Shown here piece after piece: positions 25,170 to 36,169 of a DNA stretch of 64,000 nt. Below the pieces are notes generated by a model. That model saw nothing but the letters and a program-made list of their open reading frames with translations. It had not been told where the DNA came from and searched no databases. Both the position numbers and the translations under genes were made by a program. Within the stretch, counting starts at the first letter, position 1. Each line of letters starts with the position of its first letter. Origin of the DNA: Nemophila menziesii (taxonomy: Eukaryota; Streptophyta; Magnoliopsida; Boraginales; Hydrophyllaceae); NCBI GenBank assembly GCA_029959085.1, contig JARWIR010000015.1, forward strand, positions 5,083,017-5,147,016. Direction: 5' to 3'.

Positions 25170-25315
25170 GGACTGGTGGGCTACGAATCTATCATATAAA
25201 GGTTTATTTGATGGCATGTGATGTCTCCCCATTTGTGATGATTTAATCTTAGTTGGAGACATTATTTTAGGTATTTTCCAGAGGGCTAATATTTAGAACA
25301 AATAGGGAGACATCA
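25170..25315. repeat. 146-bp segment copied from the element's right flank and LTR end
   Basis: 25170-25277 repeats 32995-33102 (host LINE flank starting ggactggtggg, then the first bases of the neighbouring + strand LTR) with a single difference. 25278-25315 repeats the LTR end 25132-25169. Host flank should not occur inside the element. Confidence 0.88.
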
Positions 25316-25323
25316 AGACCCCC
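25316..25323 (-). other. Polypurine tract
   Basis: On the minus strand, ttgagttgggggtct directly precedes the LTR start TGATGTC; the G-rich core is at 25316-25323. This is the usual place of the plus-strand primer. Confidence 0.6.
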
Positions 25324-26790
25324 AACTCAAACCTTTGTCGTCCTGACAAAGTAAAATTAAAACAAAGGCCCTTTTAGGTGAATGCAGAAGGTAGAATCTA
25401 GTAAATATTCCCAAAGCACAACTTAAAACAGATCTCATATAGTCTACTCTAGGAATTAATATACACATACACGGATCATGCAAAATCAAACACAAATTAA
25501 TATCAATCCAAAATTAATTTCACAATGCTAGAAGGTTACACTTATTACTTATCTCAAGATGGTGGCTATAGGGTGTTCCTCGATCTTTACTTGCTTTGAA
25601 CGCTCCACTTAGCATACTCCCTATTAACTCACTGTGCATCTAGGAATCACGAGGTCTTTACGGTTTTAGCGTAGGCTGAAGGACGGTATGGTATGTATAT
25701 TTGGTAAATTTGAAGTGAGCTTTAGGCTCTCTCCTCACTTGCCATCAACAAACTGTCCACGAGATTGAGTTTACACTCGAATATGTTCTCACTCAACCCA
25801 TTTGACGCGCTAATATAGCGTCCCCAAATTAACCCAATAAGCAATAAAGATAATTCACATAAAATTCCACTTTGCCGGTCCGAATATATATTCTTTTCAA
25901 ATCATTTATTCTTTTCTTTTGTATAACTATGATTCTATTTTTCATGTTGAGATATCATGCTATTTTTTCATTGTTATGCCTTTCCATAACTTTAGCTCGT
26001 AGCTTCTTTTCCATTCACTATTACCCCGGCAAAGGGTTATAATATCATAAACTTGTGAATCATCAAAATATATAACCGAGCGCAATTGATAAGCTCAAAA
26101 ATCCCCACCCCATGTAAATTCCCATAATAGTGGACCCACCACCCCAAACTCAAGCTCAAGACAGGAAGTCTCAGGATCGTGATTTAAGTGCAGGTCATAT
26201 GGTCATGCCTAACAAACTAAAGGGATATTGGCTTATAATGTGGCGAAAAAAGAAAGGCTTAAAGGCTAAAAAATTGGCTACGAAGGATATAATTAATTCA
26301 GGGATAGAAGGCTAAAAAGGATTCAAAGGGCTAACAAAGAACTGCCTCTATCATTTTCCTATCTACACAGCTTGCCTCTAGTTCATACCTAAGTGGGTTC
26401 TCTACTCATTTAGATCTCACGTTCTACAAACCACCTATTATCCTTAAGCACAAGTTTACTTGTTTTGCATTGTTCATTAATCTTTCCTATCAATTATCTC
26501 ATTTGCATGCAATCAAAGTGCGTTTTACACTAACTCCTAAAATCAACTATTTTATATCATAAATTCATAAAAAGCATGCTTGATGGGGGCATTTAAAATA
26601 TTCTACAGTTAAACGTAACCCTAAAAGAAATTCTTTCTGAAAAGCATGTAAAACACAAAAAACACAAAAAAATTGGTATGAGGCAACGAACCCCACCCCA
26701 AACTCAAAAGTGAGTCGTGTCCCCACGACTTGGAAAAGACTCAATAAAGCATTAAAACTAAAAACTAAACTACCTAGTGCCTACCATCAA
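25324..26790. other. Athila-like element, 3' internal non-coding region
   Basis: No ORF of note on either strand. AT-rich, with short pyrimidine runs. It corresponds to the long 3' non-coding or env-like region of Athila elements, but no envelope-type sequence was recognised. Confidence 0.6.
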
Positions 26791-27243
26791 TTAAGAAGAA
26801 GAATTAGAACGGGGTACCTGGCCATAAAGATCCATCATGTCCTCCTCCGAAGAAGAAGAATAATTATCAATATCCATGTTCGTAGTTACCTTACCCCTTG
26901 TTGAATTCATCTTAGCAATTTCCTCCCAAAGTGCTATGTTTTGTTTTCTTAGATGATCGATTTGTTGTTGAAATTTGATAGCCCATGGAGGTGTGCAAGA
27001 ATTATTCTAAGAAGAAGAAGAAGAACCTTGATCCTGGATTGGTGTCTTTTCTTTAGGCTTTGATGGTACCTTCATCCTAGTTGTGAATTTCTTGTGTAGT
27101 AGTTGTACATGTGCCTCTTCATGTTGTTCTATAGGCTCATCAAGATTGATGTCCGTTTCAATTGTAGAACCAGGCAATTTTTTGTTCTTTCCTAGGATAT
27201 ATAACTTCCTCTTATAATCCATATCATTTGTTCTGTTTGTCAT
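26791..27243 (-). pseudogene. Accessory ORF of the Athila-like element, one in-frame stop
   Basis: A 151-codon frame interrupted by a single TAG (27007-27009). It starts MTNRTNDMDYKRKLYILGKN, is Lys/Glu-rich, reaches QDQGSSSSS before the stop and continues in frame with NNSCTPPWAIKFQQQIDHLR (possible short coiled coil), MDIDNYSSSSEEDMMDLYGQ and a Ser-rich end. It lies downstream of gag-PR in the region where Athila elements sometimes keep an extra ORF. I do not recognise a family. Codon order remains sensible on both sides of the stop, which suggests a once-real product. Confidence 0.5.
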
Positions 27244-27579
27244 GGTTGATTTGACCCCAAACTCAAGTTACACCAAGATTAGAATAAAGTTAAGAGATAT
27301 TGGTGTAGGTTGAGTTTCTAGCTTGTATTTGATGGAGAAAGAAGGTTTCTTGATGAATCTTGGAAGAACTCTTGATATCTTGATGAGCTTGATGGTGATT
27401 TATGGTGTGGTGTGATGAATTTGATGAAGAAATTGTGTTTATGGAAGATGGATGAGAGAATTATTGATGTAATTGTGTTTGTAGTAGAGGTTTAATCAAT
27501 TTTCAAGGTCTATATATAAGGTTGGGAGCTGGAAAATTCGTCTAGGAAAGGCTAGGGTTTGCTTCTGATAAGGTAAGAG

Positions 27580-27985
27580 GTGTATAAGGTAACAATCTCT
27601 TCAAACCGCCATGCTGACCGGCATACCGACGGATCTGGCCGGCTAGCCGGTGTTGGACGTGTGTCTTTTTGTACCTCTCGGAAAACAACCCAAGCCGCTA
27701 CCCGAGGCCACGTGATTTCTCTTGGCCGGCATACCAGGGATATCCACCGGCATATCGGTGCTGCTTTTTGTCCAGGAGCGAACTCCGTCAAAATACCCGA
27801 GGCGAGCTACCCGAGGGCACATATTTTTCTTTTGGCTGGCATACCAGGATTCTCGGCGGCATGCCGGTGCTACTCGTGTGATTTTCTCTACCTCTCGGCA
27901 AACAAACCTAGCCTTGGACCCGTGGGCACGTGTTCTGCTCCGCCGGCGTACCGGTAATCTCGCCGGCATACCGTCAGAGCAGCAT
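27580..27985. repeat. GC-rich block of GCCGGCATACCGG-type motifs
   Basis: Repeated near-palindromes (ccggcataccgacgg, ccggctagccggtg, ccggcataccaggg, ccggcgtaccggtaatctc, ccggcataccgtc) alternate with cgaggccacgtg or cgagggcacat segments. Open frames run on both strands only because of this composition. It lies in the untranslated region between the gag-PR stop and the accessory ORF. Confidence 0.8.
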
Positions 27986-28196
27986 GTTTTTCCCTCTTTT
28001 GTTTCTCAGCACCCCAAACTCAATTTCCTGCACAACTAACACACTACCTTTCTCATTTCTTTTAAAAGTAGACACTAAGACTCGACAATAACTTAGAATT
28101 ATACACTAGGAATGGAAAAAACATAAAGCAATAAACTAATATACAAGTAACTGGCTTTTGTTTAACGTCGTTAAGCTCGACGGGTTACCTCTCGCG

Positions 28197-31067
28197 TCAT
28201 TTTTCCACATAACCTCCCCAGCAGTGAGTAAGGTCATCAACAGTTGCTACACGGAATTTGCATCCCTTAGATTTTATTACCACCAACTGATCCGAGAGAA
28301 CCTTTGTGTCCTTGAAAGGTCCTATCCAAGAACTCTTGGCTTTGCGCGCTTTCAGAGGGGGATCGCGCTTCTTCATTGCGACCTCTTCGCCTACACTGAA
28401 TGCCCTCTTCTTTCTTTCTTTCTTAGGTTCTTTTGGAACCTTCGTAGAACGCACCTTTTCTTTCTTTTTAGCATGGTCAAGGTGTGGATTTCTCTTAGGA
28501 TATGGAGGATTTATGTTAGGTGGTTTCTTTCTGAGCTCTTTTTCCTCAATTCCTAAGGTTCCCACAACCTTAGTTGGCTCTTGTTCAATCACATCTATCC
28601 GGAAGCACTCCTCCTTGGATTCCGGAAACTTCATTGGTCTGAACACGTTAAACTTCACTTCCTCGTCTTGGATTCGCATAGTCAATTCTCCATTATCTAC
28701 ATCAATTATAGTACGCCTCGTGGCTAGGAATGGTCTTCCCAAAATAATGGGGACATTCCTATCCGCGTCGTAGCCAAGTATAACAAAATCAACTGGAAAA
28801 ATTAAAGTACCTGCCTTGACGAGGACATTTTCTACTCTTCCCTCTGGATGCACGAGGGATCTGTCAGCCATTTGCAAGACCATAGAATTTGGTCTTGCGT
28901 CTCCTATCTTCGACTTTTCAAAAATTGATTTGGGCATAAGATTAATACTCGCTCCCAAATCGCATAAAGCTTTCGCTTGCCACTCATTACCAATATAGAT
29001 GGGAATCGTAAAACTCCCAGGATCAATTAACTTCGATGGTAACTTACTCTGGCATATCGCACTGCATTCTTCTGGCAAGCCTACCATTTCATTCTCAAGA
29101 TACCGGCGTTTGTTTGTGAGAGCTCTTTTCAGGAATTTCAAATATTTTGGTACCCCCTTTATAGCCTCTAAGAAAGGTCTATTAATATTGAGCTTACTCA
29201 CCATGTTCATGAATCTTTCATATTCAGCCGTATCTCCTTTCTTCTGAACTCTAGAAGGGAATGGTGGAGGAGGACGAGTTTCTATAATATCTTTCTTCTT
29301 TGTCGTTTCCGGAGTCTTCTCCACTTCTACCACTTCAGGTTCTTCTTTTTCTTCCACCTCCTCTAACAGTTTTTCTTTTCTAGTTACTTTCTTTTCTTTC
29401 ATAACCGGGAAAGGTGGTGGTGGAAGCTTCTTCCCACTTCTGAGTGTGATCGCGTTACAACTTTCAAATTGCTTAAGAACCTCCGTATCACTTGGAAGTT
29501 GGCCTTGACCTCGAACATTCAAACTATTGGCGATCTTTGATATTTGAGTCTCTAAGACTTTTAACGAAGCGGAATGTGAGTTTAATGTTTCTTCCATCTT
29601 ATTTTCTCTTGCGTGAATATCATCCATGAATCGAGATAGCTGGATTTCAATTTTTTCTGACCTCTTATCTGAATTGGCTATGTATTGCGTCAAAGTGAGT
29701 GCTAACTCACTCACGGTAGTTGCGCCTTCTTGAGGTCGAGAGGGAAGCGCCTTTTGAGCTAATGTGTCGGCATAAGCGTCATGATCAGCTCTAGGTTGAT
29801 TCCGTGATTTAAACTGGTAGTTGTTCCCTTGAGGCCTTTGTTGATATGTTCCAGGATTGGATGCCCCATGTGGATTCGAACACTGAAAGCCTGGATGATT
29901 TCTGTTTTGATTTCCATACCCTTGACCACCTGAACAGTTACCTCGCTGATTAACAGAAATAAACGGATTCTGGGTTGTTGGCACATTCTTCCCATCCATG
30001 ATCATCTCCTCCACAACTAGAACATAATTCTGGTTCATTAACAACGTTTACTATAGCTTTATTCGACATAGATAATTGTTTCAGCTTGTTCTCTAGTGCG
30101 GCAATTTTAGCGTTTAATGCTGTTTCTGTATCTAAATTCAAAGTACCTCTTTCAGAAGCTCTAACCGATGATTTCGAGGATTGCTAACTCATTTCATTCT
30201 TCACAATTCGGTCCATGATGATCAGAGCTTGATCGGTTGTGACCATCATGAGACCACCTTGGCACATAGTATCGATTTTGTCGTTCGCAGCATCGCCTAA
30301 ACTTCGATAAGATATTCCAAGCTGTAATTCAAGAGAGTACCCATGTAATGGGCACTTGCGTAATAAGGATTGAAAACGAGTCCATGCGTTTCTCCTGGCT
30401 CTTGGCGAAAACTAACAATATCTAATTGCCCACTAAGTCGAACACTTTGAGGATAGTACCTGTTGGAAAAGACTGTCTGAAGTTGATCCCAAGTCACAAT
30501 CGCGTTGTGTGGTTGTTGGTCATACCACACACTAGCTCATTCGGTGAGGAAGAATGGAAACATATGAAAGTACATTTACTCTTGGGTTACTCCAGGGGTG
30601 ACATATGCATCACAGATTTGCATAAACTTGTACATAGCGCGAATAGGATCTTCACGAGCTGCACCACTATACTGTCCAACGGTTGTAAACTGACTAATCA
30701 TCCCCGCGTCTGGTCTGAATCAAATTCCTTGAGTTGCGGGAGGACGGAGTCCTAGTGGTGGTATACGAAAAGGTCCATGGTTATTCGGTTGGAAGATCTG
30801 CGGTCCATTATCTTGAAGCACTCCACCATTATTATTGAATTGTTGTTGATCTTCGGGAGGAACTGGTAATTGGACTCCTACCGGTGGAACTGGTAATACT
30901 GGTGGAACTATTGGAAGACCGTTCTCATTCAACTGAATCACGGGATTCTCAACTAAATTTTCCATTGCTTCTTCTAACCTTGCTTGTTCTCTTGCTTCTT
31001 TAACTCTTTCGTTTTTCTCTCGAACTAGGCTTTCGGGATTATCAAGGATTATGATATCTCCAAGCAT
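28197..31067 (-). pseudogene. Athila-like gag-protease polyprotein fused to an integrase-type C-terminal tail
   Basis: Starts MLGDIIILDNPESLV at 31067, 133 bp inside the PBS. A proline-rich segment (PPVLPVPPVGVQLPVPPEDQ) leads to FRIPPLGLRPPATQGI, then the capsid region (WDQLQTVFSNRYYP). A knuckle CSSCGGDDHGWEEC is at 29983-30024 but in another frame, so frameshifts and in-frame stops (for example 30717) have disabled gag. From 30044 a 615-codon frame is open: Gln/Asn-rich linker, a coiled-coil-like stretch (about 29700-29540), PPPPFP motifs, EECSAICQSKLPSKLIDPGS, the protease site DLGAS (28947-28961), and LGRPFLATRRTIIDVDNGEL. It then passes straight to KKRDPPLKARKAKSSWIGPF (28310-28370), which resembles the GPF module after integrase. 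RT, RNase H and the integrase core are absent. The gag-PR sequence is close to Athila elements. Confidence 0.85.
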
Positions 31068-31199
31068 ATACCAGAAACCTGTAAATCTGAGATTGCAAGA
31101 ACAAAACCAAAGCGTAAAACTGAAAAATAAAAATGGAAACTAAACTAAAAACTAGCAACTAAAACACTTACAGCTAACACCGTGGTCACACGCTACCGT

Positions 31200-31216
31200 C
31201 CCCGGCAGCGGCGCCA
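31200..31216 (-). other. Primer-binding site (tRNA-Asp-like)
   Basis: On the minus strand TGGCGCCGCTGCCGGGG, six bases inside the right LTR. It complements the 3' end of a plant tRNA-Asp with a mismatch. This fixes the element's orientation. Confidence 0.85.
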
Positions 31217-31222
31217 AAAACT

Positions 31223-32994
31223 TGGTGGGTCCTTGTGTGTTATAAAATTAAGTACAGAAAATAAAGGAACCACAATACCGCAAGTGTACGGTTGTCCAAG
31301 TAATACTCCGATAAGTCGGATTCGTTCTCAGGGATTGGACTAGTATAACCCAAGTGTTCAACGGATTAGTAGTAGTAATTTGCAAATACAGAAAATAAAA
31401 TATAAAAGATATTTATTTGGTTTCGAGTTATTAAACTACTAGACGCAAAGAAACAAATTACTGAAAATAAATACTAAAAGACTAAGACACAGATATGAGC
31501 TATGCTTGAGTCTCGCTAGGGAATCACCTAAACTTACCTAATTAATGCTTTCTTTAAGGGCAGAACTGATATTTCTATATTAGTCGGGACTCTATAATCT
31601 CCTAGCCCCCGTCAGGGTGGACCTAGGAGCTATTCTCAGGTGTTACAAACCCCGTCAGGGCGATTATAATCCACCTTCGAATGGTCAAGTATTCTACCCA
31701 ATTGGCTATAAGGTTAACTAAGTCCGTCAGGATCAATAATTTCTACCTTACGTTTATTATCTAGTTCAGTAATTAAACCCCCCGTCAAGGCGATCACTTC
31801 CCCACCAAAGTGAATAGCTTAATTACTATGACCTATCTCTGATTAGCTAATTCATTGATAGTGAAATTAATATAAAATAAGAAACAATATGAAATACCTA
31901 ATTCAAATTAAACTAGAAACTAATCCCAAATTGAAATACATGAAATAAACAAATTAGGTTCATCCCATTAGGATTCTCAAGTAATTAAGGTTTAGCTCAT
32001 ATTGAAAGTATAAACAATAAAGAAATTAATAATATATATGTTCCTAATAATAGAAATAAAATAAGAACCTAGATAGAGGAATTGGCTTGAACTATTGTTG
32101 GAGGAAAAGGATTCTCCAGCTTCTACTATTGCTTCCACCTCTTGACGCTCTCTCTAAGTATGATTTAATATGAAAGTTTAAGGAGAGGTAAAAGAGGAGG
32201 CTAAGGGGTGTATTTATAGGTGTTAGAAAGAACTAGGTCGAATTTACTTAGAGTGGAAGACAAGTTAAGAACTCTCAAATTCGTAGCCTTAAATTCTAGG
32301 AAAGGTAAGGTTTTGCTGCTGATTTGATTTGGTCATATCTCATTCAATACTTATCCGTTTGAGGAGTTCCAATATATGAAACCGCTTGTCTCGGAAAGAG
32401 ATTTCTATTGGTGTAGACCACTCGTCCAGATTCTTAGCCAATCTTTAGTTATGGACTCTTCTTTGAAACGTGGCTGGAATTTCAGATTCATAAGGCAGTT
32501 TTATCTTTTCCTTCTTTGCATATATCCTTCCAAAATCTTCTTATTTCCATGTAAATCTCTTTCCCTTCCTTCTCTAACTCGACTTGGTCTCTAAGTAATT
32601 ACCATTCATCTTTTAAAGCTTCACAATAAATAAATAATCAAACCGCATATGCTTAAAAAGAATAAATCAATAATTCAAGAAATAGAAATAGGAAAGCACA
32701 TTCTAAAAATAGAAACTCGAGTAAAAACATTTCCTAACACTCTAAAATACACTAAGACTTTATTCTCACTTCTACTCCTTGGATTGGTCTTTCATGAAAT
32801 TCAATAACCTATTAACTTTGCACTAAAAATAGTCAAATTTATGCACAAAAGCTCAGAATCTGCAAATAGTTAATTTCCAAGGGGAGAAAGTGTAATATGA
32901 TCAAATAAGCATCAAAGTCTAGCTAACAAGTCAATAATTCACCTAAAATGATGTCTCCAAAAGAATAATATTTAGAACAAATAGGGAGACATCA
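31223..32994 (-). repeat. Right LTR (5' LTR) of the Athila-like element
   Basis: On the + strand TGGTGGGTCC...GGGAGACATCA, 1772 bp, followed by GGACT. On the minus strand the U3 end is TGATGTCTCC. A TATA-like 'tataaataca' is present at about 32209-32218. Four spaced CCGTCAGG-type motifs lie at 31606-31795. Confidence 0.92.
31606..31795. repeat. Four CCGTCAGG iterons in the LTR
   Basis: ccccgtcagggtgg (31607-31620), ccccgtcagggcg (31650-31662), tccgtcaggatc (31722-31733), ccccgtcaaggcgatc (31780-31795). The same four occur in the left LTR (23770-23970) and, worn, at 56814-57000. Confidence 0.8.
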
Positions 32995-33043
32995 GGACTG
33001 GTGGGCTACGAATCTATCATATAAAGGTTTATTTGATGGCATG

Positions 33044-36000
33044 TGATGTCTCCCCATTTGTGATGATTTAATCTTAGTTGGAGACATCATTTTAGGTATT
33101 TTAAGAAATCTTATACTCGATTTTTACATGATCTATTATATTTTCTTATTTCTTGTCTTGATTTGATGATTTATTATTTTTAGAGCATATTTGGTTTGAT
33201 TGTTTGTTAATTGTGAAGCTTTAAAGATATATGGTAATTAATTAGATGCCAAATCAATTCTAAGAGATAAAGGAAAGAAGATAATAATGGAAATTGGAGA
33301 TAAAGGCAAGAAAAGATAGATATGGAAAGATAAAGTTGACAAATAAATCTGAATTCCAGCAGCTACGACCATAAAAGTGCTCATAACCCAAGATTGAATA
33401 GGAATTTGGAAGAATGGTCTAAAGCAAAAGTGTAGAGCTTTCCGAGACGATCGATTTCGACATATAGAACGAGTAAATCAGAGCTATATCGAATAAGTTA
33501 CGGGCAAAACAAAACAGTGGCAGTTTATTACCCTTTCTATATTTTAGAGTTACAAATTTGAGTTGGACTAGGAGTCCAATTACTTGTCTTCCACTCCAAG
33601 AAAACGTGTTAGGGCTTCCTAGACCCCTATAAATACACCCTTAAACCATTGTAAACATGTCCTTGCTGTCCTTGCTCAGTGCCAAGTATAGGCTTAGTCC
33701 TTGCTTGTATTTTTCTCAGTATTAAATATTAACTTAGTTCTTAATTTAATATTCATCCTTAGTATCAAGCTATTCATCCAAGAAGCAAGCTGACATGTAG
33801 AGGAAGACAAGAAGCAAGAAGTTGGAGAGTGACAAACTCCTCATCTACATCTATCCTTCTCTATATTTAGGGTATTTAGCTATAGATTTGTGGCTTCACC
33901 ATATTTCTAAGCTTTTATTCTGTAAGTTTTACTTTTAATTGTTGGGTAATTATTTTGTCTTAAATTTCATAATACTATTTTTTATTTTAATTGATTTGAG
34001 CTTGGCGTATATTGTTATTATGTGTTTTGCCTTATTGTTCCGGCCATATTTTTGGCCAATCTTAGGACTATCCTTAGTAATTGAGTTAACACCCGGAAGA
34101 GGGGTTCAATTATTGACAACACCACATAATCGTCTAGTAGTGATCCTAACAGGTGTGCCTAACTAGATAGCCATAAAGGTTTGATTTAATCACCAATCAT
34201 TACTCAGGGTTCCCTGATAGTGGAGAGGTTGCTCCTAAGTCCACCCTGACAGGGGTTAGGTAGAATTTAGAATCCTGGTTAATATATAATGCTCAATTCA
34301 CTCTTAAGGTTAGAATAATGGTGGGGGCAAAGGTGTGATAAATAAATAGATAAATAAAGATAATAATAAAGAGCACACACCCTTGAGAACCACGGAACTC
34401 ACTGCAAGTATCACAGATCGTTTGCAAGTTTTAATGATAAGTTAAGTTCGTTCGCAAGGATTTAATCCGTTAGATCTATTTATATTTAACAAGCGTAGAT
34501 GAATTTAGATGTTTTAGATAAAAATATAAAAAGATGAATAAATATCTGATGAAATAAACAAATATGAATGCAGATAAATAAATATGAATGTAAGTTAAAT
34601 AAATTAGGATTAATATTATGAGTCTGTTTTACTAAGTTGTTATTCTAACTTGTCACAGATTAAGCATTATATATTAACTAGGATTCTAAATTCTACCTAG
34701 CCTTTTCTAGGCTTAGGAGCAACCTCTCCACTACTAGGGATTCCTAAGTAATGATTGGTGATTAAATCAAACCTTAATGGCTATCTAGTTAGGCAAAGAA
34801 TCAAAACTAGACGATTATTTGGTGTTGTCAATAACTAAGATTAATCCTAAGATTGATCAGATCTAGGGAAATAAGTCAAAACACATAATAACAATATACG
34901 CCAAGCTCAATCAATTAAAATAACAAATAGTATTTATGAAATTAAAGACAAAATAATAATCCAACAATTAAAAGTAAAACTTACTGAATAAAAGCTTAGA
35001 AATATGGTTGAGCATAAATCTATAGCTAATTACCCTAAATATAGAGAAGGTAGATGTAGAAGATGAGTTTGTCACTCTCCAATCTTCTTCTTCTTGTCTT
35101 CCTCTACAGGCCAGCTTGCTTCTTGAATGAATAACTTGATTCTAAGGATGACTAATAAATATAAAGACTAAGCTATTATATAAAACTAAGAAACTATAAG
35201 TAAAGACTAAGCCTATACTTTGCAACTGAGCAAGGACATGTTTACAATGGTATGAGGGTGTATTTATAGGTGTCTTGGAAGCCCTAATTCGTTTTCTTGA
35301 AGGATAAGTAAGTGGTGGACTCCAAGCCCAACTCTAATTCGTATGGAAATAAAGATAAACACTGCTGGACCGTTTTGAGCATATCTTCTTCGTTATTGGT
35401 CGGTTTGAGCTCCATAAGATACCAAAAGAATCGCAACAGAATTATCTTGCCCCGAAAAAAAGAAATTACCAAAATCGGCCTATTTCTTAGGTAAAAACGC
35501 ATATCTTTAGACGTGTGCTGCAGAATCCCAGATTAAGGCAGCTTTTCCTTTTCCATCTTTTTAGCTTTTATTTCCTTATCTCCAATTACCATGCTTATCT
35601 CTTTCCATAAGTTTTTGTCTTTGACTTGGACTCTAATTAAGCTCCATAATTATCTTTAAAGCTTCACACTAAATAAATAATTAAACCCAATATGCTCTAA
35701 AAATATTATTTTACTAAATCAAGACTCAAAATAGGAAAGTGCACTATTTCTCAAGAAATTCGACTAAATGACTTCCTAAATCACTAAAAATGATGTCTCA
35801 TCCTAATATAAATCTATCACAAATGAGGAGACATCAAATAACAACTTAGTAAGATAGACTCATATTAGTAATCCTAATTTATCTGACTTACATTCGTATT
35901 TATTTATCTGCATTCTTATTTGTTTATTTCACATCAGATAATTATTCATCTTATTCTATTTTAATCTAAACATCTAAATTCATCTATGCTTATTTAATAC

Positions 36001-36164
36001 AAGTATATCTAACAGATTAAATCCATGCGAACGAACTTTTCTTATCAACTAAACTTGCAAACGATCTGTAATACTTGCAGTGAGTTTCTCGTGGTAGACA
36101 AGGTTGTGTGTCCTTTATTATTATCTTATTTATCTGTTTATTTATCACAGCTTTGCCCCCACCA
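33044..36164 (+). mobile_element. Solo LTR (type B), interrupted by its own relative
   Basis: Starts TGATGTCTCCCC and ends TTTGCCCCCACCA; flanks GCATG (33039-33043) and GCGTG (36165-36169) are a target duplication with one change. Without the inner insertion it is about 1.6 kb. A promoter-like 'cccctataaatacaccc' is at 33626-33642. It lies in LINE ORF2: flanking codons ...LFDG and TWSFFFGSLIETIW join across it. Confidence 0.85.
34319..35836 (-). mobile_element. Solo LTR (type B) nested in the outer LTR, opposite orientation
   Basis: 1518 bp, + strand TGGTGGGGGC...GAGGAGACATCA, with exact AATAA at 34314-34318 and 35837-35841. Its two parts are reverse copies of 33044-34318 and 35837-36164, so the locus folds into a large inverted repeat. 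Confidence 0.9.
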
Positions 36165-36169
36165 GCGTG

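Larger units (their letters stand above)
23369..32994 (-). mobile_element. Athila-like Ty3/Gypsy element, non-autonomous (gag-PR-tail only)
   Basis: Complete element with two LTRs (23369-25315 including a 146-bp insertion, and 31223-32994), PBS (31200-31216), gag-protease ORF (31067-28197), accessory ORF (27243-26791) and a PPT-like tract (25316-25323) beside the left LTR, all on the minus strand. The target duplication GGACT is exact (23364-23368 and 32995-32999). No reverse transcriptase, RNase H or integrase core is present, so it needs enzymes from another copy. It sits in a LINE between the zinc finger and RNase H. Confidence 0.9.

Noticed and set aside
27552..28039. Overlapping ORFs on both strands in a GC-rich block
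   Set aside because: They are open only because of GC-rich repeated motifs; no domain and no consistent frame.
28158..29247. + strand ORFs opposite the gag-protease region
   Set aside because: Shadows of the minus-strand Athila-like ORF, which has clear protease and gag motifs.
23369..32994. Autonomous Athila element
   Set aside because: No RT, RNase H or integrase core in any frame, and gag is frameshifted.
34319..35836. Simple inversion of part of one LTR
   Set aside because: The exact AATAA duplication and TG...CA ends show a separate inserted LTR.
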